A stretch of 64,000 nt of DNA from Drosophila pseudoobscura (lineage: Eukaryota > Arthropoda > Insecta > Diptera > Drosophilidae), in the NCBI RefSeq assembly GCF_009870125.1, contig NC_046679.1, forward strand, positions 1,674,001 through 1,738,000, written 5' to 3'. Below the pieces are notes generated by a model that did no database searches, was not told where the DNA came from, and was given only the letters and a program-made list of their open reading frames with translations. Positions 59,298 through 64,000 of the stretch are shown piece by piece. Numbering within the stretch: the stretch's first letter is position 1; each line of letters starts with the position of its first letter. The position numbers were made by a program, and so were the translations under genes.

Positions 59298-60808
59298 ATG
59301 GCTCCAAAAAAGCTAAATGGGTTCATGACTTTCGTCAAAGAATGGCAGGCGAATAACCCAGTGGCTCGTGGATTAAGCAATTCTGAGGCGGTGGCTAAGT
59401 GTGATCCTATATGGAAAAGCATGGGCGACCGGGAACGCGGTCCGTATAAGAAGGCTAAGAATGCAAACGTTCTGGAGAGAACAGCAAAGAAAGAGCGTCT
59501 TAACTGTCTGGGCGGTTCCGTCGCAGAAATGGAAATTGAGAAAAACGAGGCCATAAGTGCTGAGCTTCAAATGAAGCGAAAGATCGAACGCATTATTTTG
59601 ACAGCAAAAAATTCTATGGGTAAGTTAGGTACTCTGTTCTGAACGAGAGCCAGTTGCCATTAACAAAACTCGTCGCTGATTTTTGCTTGCAGAGTTGGAG
59701 AATGAGGAATTTGTGTTTGTTAGCTTCAATTATTTTACCAAGGCCTTGACTGGTGATCTTTACGTGCCCGCTGAGTTTTCCGCCTGCCGCTACTCTCTGA
59801 AGGGAGGCATAAGCTCTAATTACAGTACCATGATTAATCCGGGTGAGTGTTGATGTAAGACTGATGCGTTGGACCTAGTCGTAACCAAAATTTATTCTCA
59901 GGCCACATCATCTACGGACAAAGTAGAGATGCGCAGGATCACTCCAAGACTACCCACAAGTTGCCCTTGCCACCGCAGGCCTTTGGCGAGACCAACATGG
60001 GAAAACTATATATTGATATCTTCAATTGGTTATCCGTCCGCAATGAAGAAAAATTGGACCAAGATCCGGTTATTGTCTACACGACCCCAGAGCTAATGCC
60101 GGTGGTAAAGTCTTGCTTCCGTTATCTGGCATCCGAGGCCGAAATAGACGAAGATGAGCGAAAGATTATGGTGTTTGATATCTACCATTTGTTCTACACC
60201 TTAAAGAAGAGTGTATTGGACGTGGCTGGCGTTACGAACGATCGGATTAATTTCCATGTGACGAACAACTTTTTTGTCAAAGACTTTTTTGAATATACTG
60301 AAGGGATTGCGTGCGATGTAAGTTTAAATTTTAAGATATTTCTAGTTTTTATCAATTGCTAACCATCAAATTGTATTTCTAGTACCATGAAAAAATCGAT
60401 CGCTCGAAATATTGTACCAACAGTATGGTCAAGCGTTGGGGATTCACCTTTAGCGACTATATGTGTGCAGACCTGGCCATTCCACTCCAGCCTGGGAAGC
60501 ACATTCCCCTTAAGGTCAAGCCAAACTACACTATTACTCCTGCGTCCTCTTCGACAAACTTTGATGAGATTTCGCTTGATTCCTACTACTCAGCGCCACC
60601 GCGAATCCAGAAGGAGATGGGATCGCGTGACTTATCACCGAGTAGCAGCCATCAGTCCGTATCAAGGGCCTACGTGCCCAGAGACCACAGTGTCTACGGA
60701 GGGACCCTTGATAGCGATGAGGAATTCCCTAGCCTAGGTGGCCGCCGCCGACAGCTCCCTGACATGAGTCATTTCAATATGGGAGCTGGAAAAAACTTTG
60801 CGCGCTAA
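59298..60808 (+). CDS. mael: Maelstrom, piRNA pathway protein
   Basis: Maelstrom acts in piRNA-guided transcriptional silencing downstream of Piwi and in nuage. Exons 59298-59619, 59693-59842, 59902-60317 and 60383-60808 encode 437 residues (melanogaster about 460). The N-terminus [17 protein letters not shown] to about residue 70 is the HMG box. The central RNase-H-like MAEL domain includes [19 protein letters not shown] and keeps the ECHC residues (E135, C295, H298, C307). The C-terminus is serine-rich with EFPSLGGRR. Introns are present, so it is not a retrocopy. Melanogaster mael is, as I recall, on 3L, so this copy on a Muller E segment is likely an extra or moved gene; pseudoobscura is reported to have two maelstrom proteins. 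No break is seen. Confidence 0.93.
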
Positions 60809-60981
60809 TTTGTACGCGTGTTACATTGTTATTAATACATTCTTGAACACGATAGCAGGAAGCAATCAAAATTTCCTTCTGTGAAGGAATTACCATTTAA
60901 TTGTATTTCAATTAAGTACACTAAGCTACAATAACGAAATAATGATTTGATTATTTAATGTACTAATAATAGGTGAAGGGC

Positions 60982-61198
60982 TTAATCGTAGTCAAATCTT
61001 AAACCAGAACCACGTACATGCTGCTCGCTCCAAGCATCAAAACGCTCGGACATCTCCTCATTCATATGATGGCGCCAGTCGCCAATATTCCCAAAGCGAC
61101 GAACCACGGCGGGAACGGTAATCATGTGCTCGTGTTTGATGAAGAGTACATTCTAATCGTTGCTGCGCTTCCAAAAGGGCAACACATGCTTCCAGTGT
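60982..61198 (-). pseudogene. Decayed sulfotransferase C-terminal fragment
   Basis: Read on the minus strand, the sequence gives HWKHVLPFWKRSND, a TAG stop (61153-61155), NVLFIKHEHMITVPAVVRRF and then GNIGDWRHHMNEEMSERFDA, ending GLRFDYD. The segments HVLPFWKRxNDxNVLFIKxExM and GDWxxHM...ERFDAW are hallmarks of cytosolic PAPS-dependent sulfotransferases. About 60-70 residues that normally lie between them are missing, there is an in-frame stop, and no upstream part is found, so this is a fragment. It ends exactly where the second duplicated segment begins. Confidence 0.7.
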
Positions 61199-61208
61199 AA
61201 TAATAAGA

Positions 61209-62053
61209 GTGAACATCCAGGCAAATGTGCTGCACTACGTCTCGTATTCGGATGTGGTCTTCTACTACGGCATTCGTGGTGCACTGCTGCGGTGTACGGT
61301 TCAGACCGGGACAAAGTATGCATTGTACTGGCTGAAGGACAACGAGTACTTGCTGATACTGGAGCCATACGACACCTCCACAGTGGCGGGCATAAGCGGA
61401 TTAGGCGGCGGCCTGCTCTCAACGCCATTTGCCAAGGTGGCAATAGTGCGGCAGGCCGATCTAACCCGCCGTCCCTTCTTGCAGCGCAAGTAAACAAATT
61501 AACTCGAAAGCTTTGTGGGTGCTGTTCATTTCAAGTTACTTTTATTGCAGTTATAGAGACCCCTGGAAGGCTCTCAAGTGCATGTATGGTAAGGGTGGAA
61601 TGTCCTTCCTCTTCAGTGGATGCGAGCTGCATGCTTTCACCACCGGAGCGGTGGCAGCGCTCTACGCACCTGTACACGATTGGGTAACATACACGGACTA
61701 TCTTTTATCCATAGTCGCATTAATTTGAATGCCCCTCACAAAAGGTGTCGGATATGCTTTTGAAACTCCACAGAATTCGTGATGAGGATTGGGTCATCGA
61801 TCTGATGGCAATGACGATAACGAGCAGCATCATATCATTAATCCTGACGCCAGTAGAAGCGGTAAAAACGGTGGTCATGAATTCTTGCTACAAGAAGTTC
61901 CCCTCGAAGACGCATCTCTGCCTCAAAATCATTTAGTTGCACGGCTACAGAGGATTCTTTCTGGGTCTGCGGCCGGCTCTGATTGCGATACTGCCACATG
62001 CGATCATAGCAACACTCACTTATCCATTAATTGCCGATTATTTCATCAGTTAA
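61209..62053 (+). pseudogene. Broken copy of the SLC25 carrier
   Basis: Relative to the gene at 56291 this copy lacks the promoter and the first ~40 codons. It has an in-frame loss of 11 codons (HLMFKQKRIAG), a one-codon loss and a TAG at 61934-61936 in place of glutamine in the third repeat. The exon borders (61489, 61551-61683, 61745) are kept. It cannot make a full carrier. Confidence 0.88.
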
Positions 62054-62063
62054 ATTTTCGTTT

Positions 62064-63677
62064 TTATTTAGAAATGGTTTGTTGTAGGGACTTCAATGCC
62101 TTCACATACTCCTCCAGGTCGCTGGGTAGCTGATGGAGCGAGCAGTTCTTAAGCTGGAAGCTGAATATTTCTGTAAAGCGCTGCACCAGCTGCGCAAAGG
62201 GATGTCATTCGTTGGCCTTTTGCACGGATAAAGATCAAGCTCACCTTCTGAACTGTCGGTGCCATCTTATGGGTCACCATGCACTCTAGGAGCACAGCCA
62301 CGAATTTTGTGTAGAACTCGGGCAAATGAACATGCAGAGCCTGAAGTGGAATGGGCAGGATGCAGACCAGATAGCAGCGCTGCATCTGGCCGAGTAGCTC
62401 TGCGCAAACCTCAGGGCCTTGCAGCAGTTTCTCCGACTCCAAGACGAGCATTTGCAGAATGCTCTTGGCCCAACGATAACTGGTGCTAGAGTTGATCGAG
62501 GAGCACACTTCCTGGCAGGCATCCAGTTGATCCGCTCGTTAAGATCCGTGGCCAGAGCGGCTTCGATCTCGCCTCGATTGATGGTGAAGTAGTAGCCAAG
62601 ACGTGTTATAAACTGAAGCAGGCATATGGAGTTGTTGGCTTTTGATGACATTGTCACATTTTGAAGGAGCCGGTCCAGCATATCATCGCATTGGTTCCAC
62701 TGTGGGGGATAAACCACTCTGTAAATAATATTCAACTATTTTGTGAGGACAGCCCCCCACCGTAAAGGCATTCAGATCAATGAAGTGATCCAGACAGAGG
62801 TACAGACAATTCCATATGGCAGTCACAGCTTCAATCGAGTCCATGCTGAAGGCATCTCTAAGCGCATGATCATAGATCACGCTGTGGATATTCAATTCCT
62901 GAATGTCCTTAAGGTCCTGCAAGTTAAACAATTAACGATCTATGGTTCTTAGAGAACAAGCATCATGCCTACGCCGTGCTTCAGCATTATTGAAAAGATC
63001 TGCACACCGAGTTGCTTATAGACAAAGTCGTAGCACTCTCGCACATTGAGTCCGACCGACAAGCTGAAGGCCAGCATCTGGGTGGTCATTTTGTCGTCCT
63101 TCGTATAACGGAGCTGCAATTATGAGCCCAACATTTTAAATAAATCAATCATGAGTACTTTTCTAACTACCACCTCTAGATATCTGGCAAAGCCATGCAC
63201 GGCGCCAAGCTGTCGCTTCCAACAGTTCTTTTGCAGCTTTTTCTCGTAGTTTTTGAGTATGTGCGCGTCCATTGATTCTCCCCACGTATCCGAGAGTTTC
63301 CTTCCCAATGTATTGGCATTTCGCAGCAAGTTACCACTCCCATCATTAAGTTGGTAAACGGTAGGAGCAGCTGTCAGCTCGCAAAGAAGCATCACAATTT
63401 GAACCCTCAGCTAAAGGGAAACAGACTGTAACTAATAGAATAAATCGCGAGGAGATCCACCCACCTCTTCGTGTCCAGCATTATTGGTCTTCTGAAGGAA
63501 TTCCTGCACCAGATCGTAGAATTTCGGCAATTCGTTAGCTAGCAAGACATGATAACTTGCAAATTGCGACGGAGCCAGCTGAACGTTGTCCAGATCTTCT
63601 TTCAGCTCCGGTAGCATGTAGAACTGCACGACATCACACATGTGAGCCACCAAGGCCTCAGTTGTGTCACAGGTCAT
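62064..63677 (-). pseudogene. Second Tti2 copy with a frameshift
   Basis: All six exons match the gene at 57302-58916 almost base for base, including the start at 63677 and the promoter motifs. One base is missing in exon 5 near 62540 (CTCGTTAAG against CTCGTGTAAG), which shifts the frame about two thirds of the way through the protein. If the base loss is a sequencing error the copy would be intact; otherwise it is a very young pseudogene. Confidence 0.75.
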
Positions 63678-63803
63678 GGTAAAACAAAAAAAAAACACAC
63701 AAATGGTTTGTTTATATCCACAATTTAAGCCGGCAATAAACGATAACAAATCAATTGCGTTCGTTGGTGCAACCCTATCCCAACATACATTTTTGTCGCA
63801 ATG

Positions 63804-64000
63804 CGGTCACACTGTCCGATAAGCCAGATATCGATAATCTCCGTTTTTCGCAGTGTCAGGTTCCCGGCTTTTTTAATTTCCAGAAATTTCGGACAAACAA
63901 CAAGCAAAAAGTTATTTTTCCATAGCTTGAAACCTATCTGTTGCAACCTACCTGCGCACCTATTCGGTTAACTGTTGATTGCTGTCATACTGGCTCCTGG
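63804..64000 (+). promoter_or_regulatory. Second Tti2/mael promoter; second mael expected just outside
   Basis: Motif 1 (63804-63814) and DRE (63829-63836) are repeated. By the offset to copy 1, a second maelstrom ATG would lie at about 64059. No mael coding sequence is inside the window. Confidence 0.7.

Larger units (their letters stand above)
61204..64000. repeat. Segmental duplication, copy 2 (continues past the right edge)
   Basis: It is nearly identical to copy 1. I noticed about ten differences: a 33-bp deletion, a 3-bp deletion and several substitutions in the first 200 bp, then only isolated changes, including a stop in the carrier and a one-base loss in the Tti2 copy. The match is still running at position 64000. 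Confidence 0.95.

Noticed and set aside
1-64000. Transposons, LTR elements, tRNA, rRNA, CRISPR
   Set aside because: I looked for terminal repeats, reverse transcriptase or transposase motifs, and cloverleaf-like sequence and found none that I could support.
61204-64000. Reading the second block as an inactive assembly duplicate only
   Set aside because: The copies differ by real indels and are separated by unique sequence, so I kept it as a genomic duplication while noting the artefact risk.

Overview
The window is nuclear DNA from a Drosophila. Fly-specific genes can be read end to end (bottleneck, chaoptin, Mesh, Sage, Zwilch), introns are short with GT-AG ends, and the DRE and Motif-1 core-promoter elements typical of fly housekeeping genes are present. 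Every gene up to about 40.8 kb belongs, as I recall the D. melanogaster map, to cytological region 100B of 3R. Genes from about 43.7 to 54 kb belong to 85D of 3R. A chromosome arm (Muller E) that has been reshuffled relative to melanogaster explains this. Together with an extra maelstrom gene, it suggests the obscura group (D. pseudoobscura-like); the species is inference.

Layout, left block: 5' exons of mesh (minus strand) with the intronless early-embryo gene bnk nested in its first large intron on the other strand; a DHTKD1-type 2-oxoadipate dehydrogenase E1 gene (CG1544) in 12 exons; chaoptin (minus, 15 coding exons); Zwilch (minus) divergent from EBP2 (plus), which converges on a GPATCH4-type G-patch gene (minus); ATPsynC (minus); and the JAZF1-type zinc-finger gene (plus, with a 4 kb first intron and two possible C-termini). 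About 2.9 kb of AT-rich 3' UTR or intergenic DNA separates the blocks.

Right block: Vps16A (minus) divergent from TrpRS (plus), the salivary bHLH gene sage (plus), the V-ATPase accessory gene ATP6AP2/VhaM8.9 (minus), two head-to-head genes encoding short C2HC (BED-like) finger plus leucine-zipper proteins, an SLC25 carrier (plus), a Tti2-type gene (minus) whose stop codon lies 10 bp from the carrier's stop, and a maelstrom gene (plus).

The most notable structure is at the right end. The segment carrying most of the carrier gene, the whole Tti2 gene and the shared Tti2/maelstrom promoter is repeated about 4.76 kb downstream at near identity and runs off the window edge. In the second copy the carrier is broken and the Tti2 gene has a one-base frameshift, while a second maelstrom start is predicted about 60 bp past the edge. 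At the junction sits a decayed sulfotransferase fragment. Other points of interest are a TAGteam cluster at bnk, a GATA-site cluster between mesh and CG1544, a 63-residue in-frame repeat in the JAZF1 gene, and a probable GC-AG intron. I recognised no transposon, rRNA, tRNA or CRISPR array.
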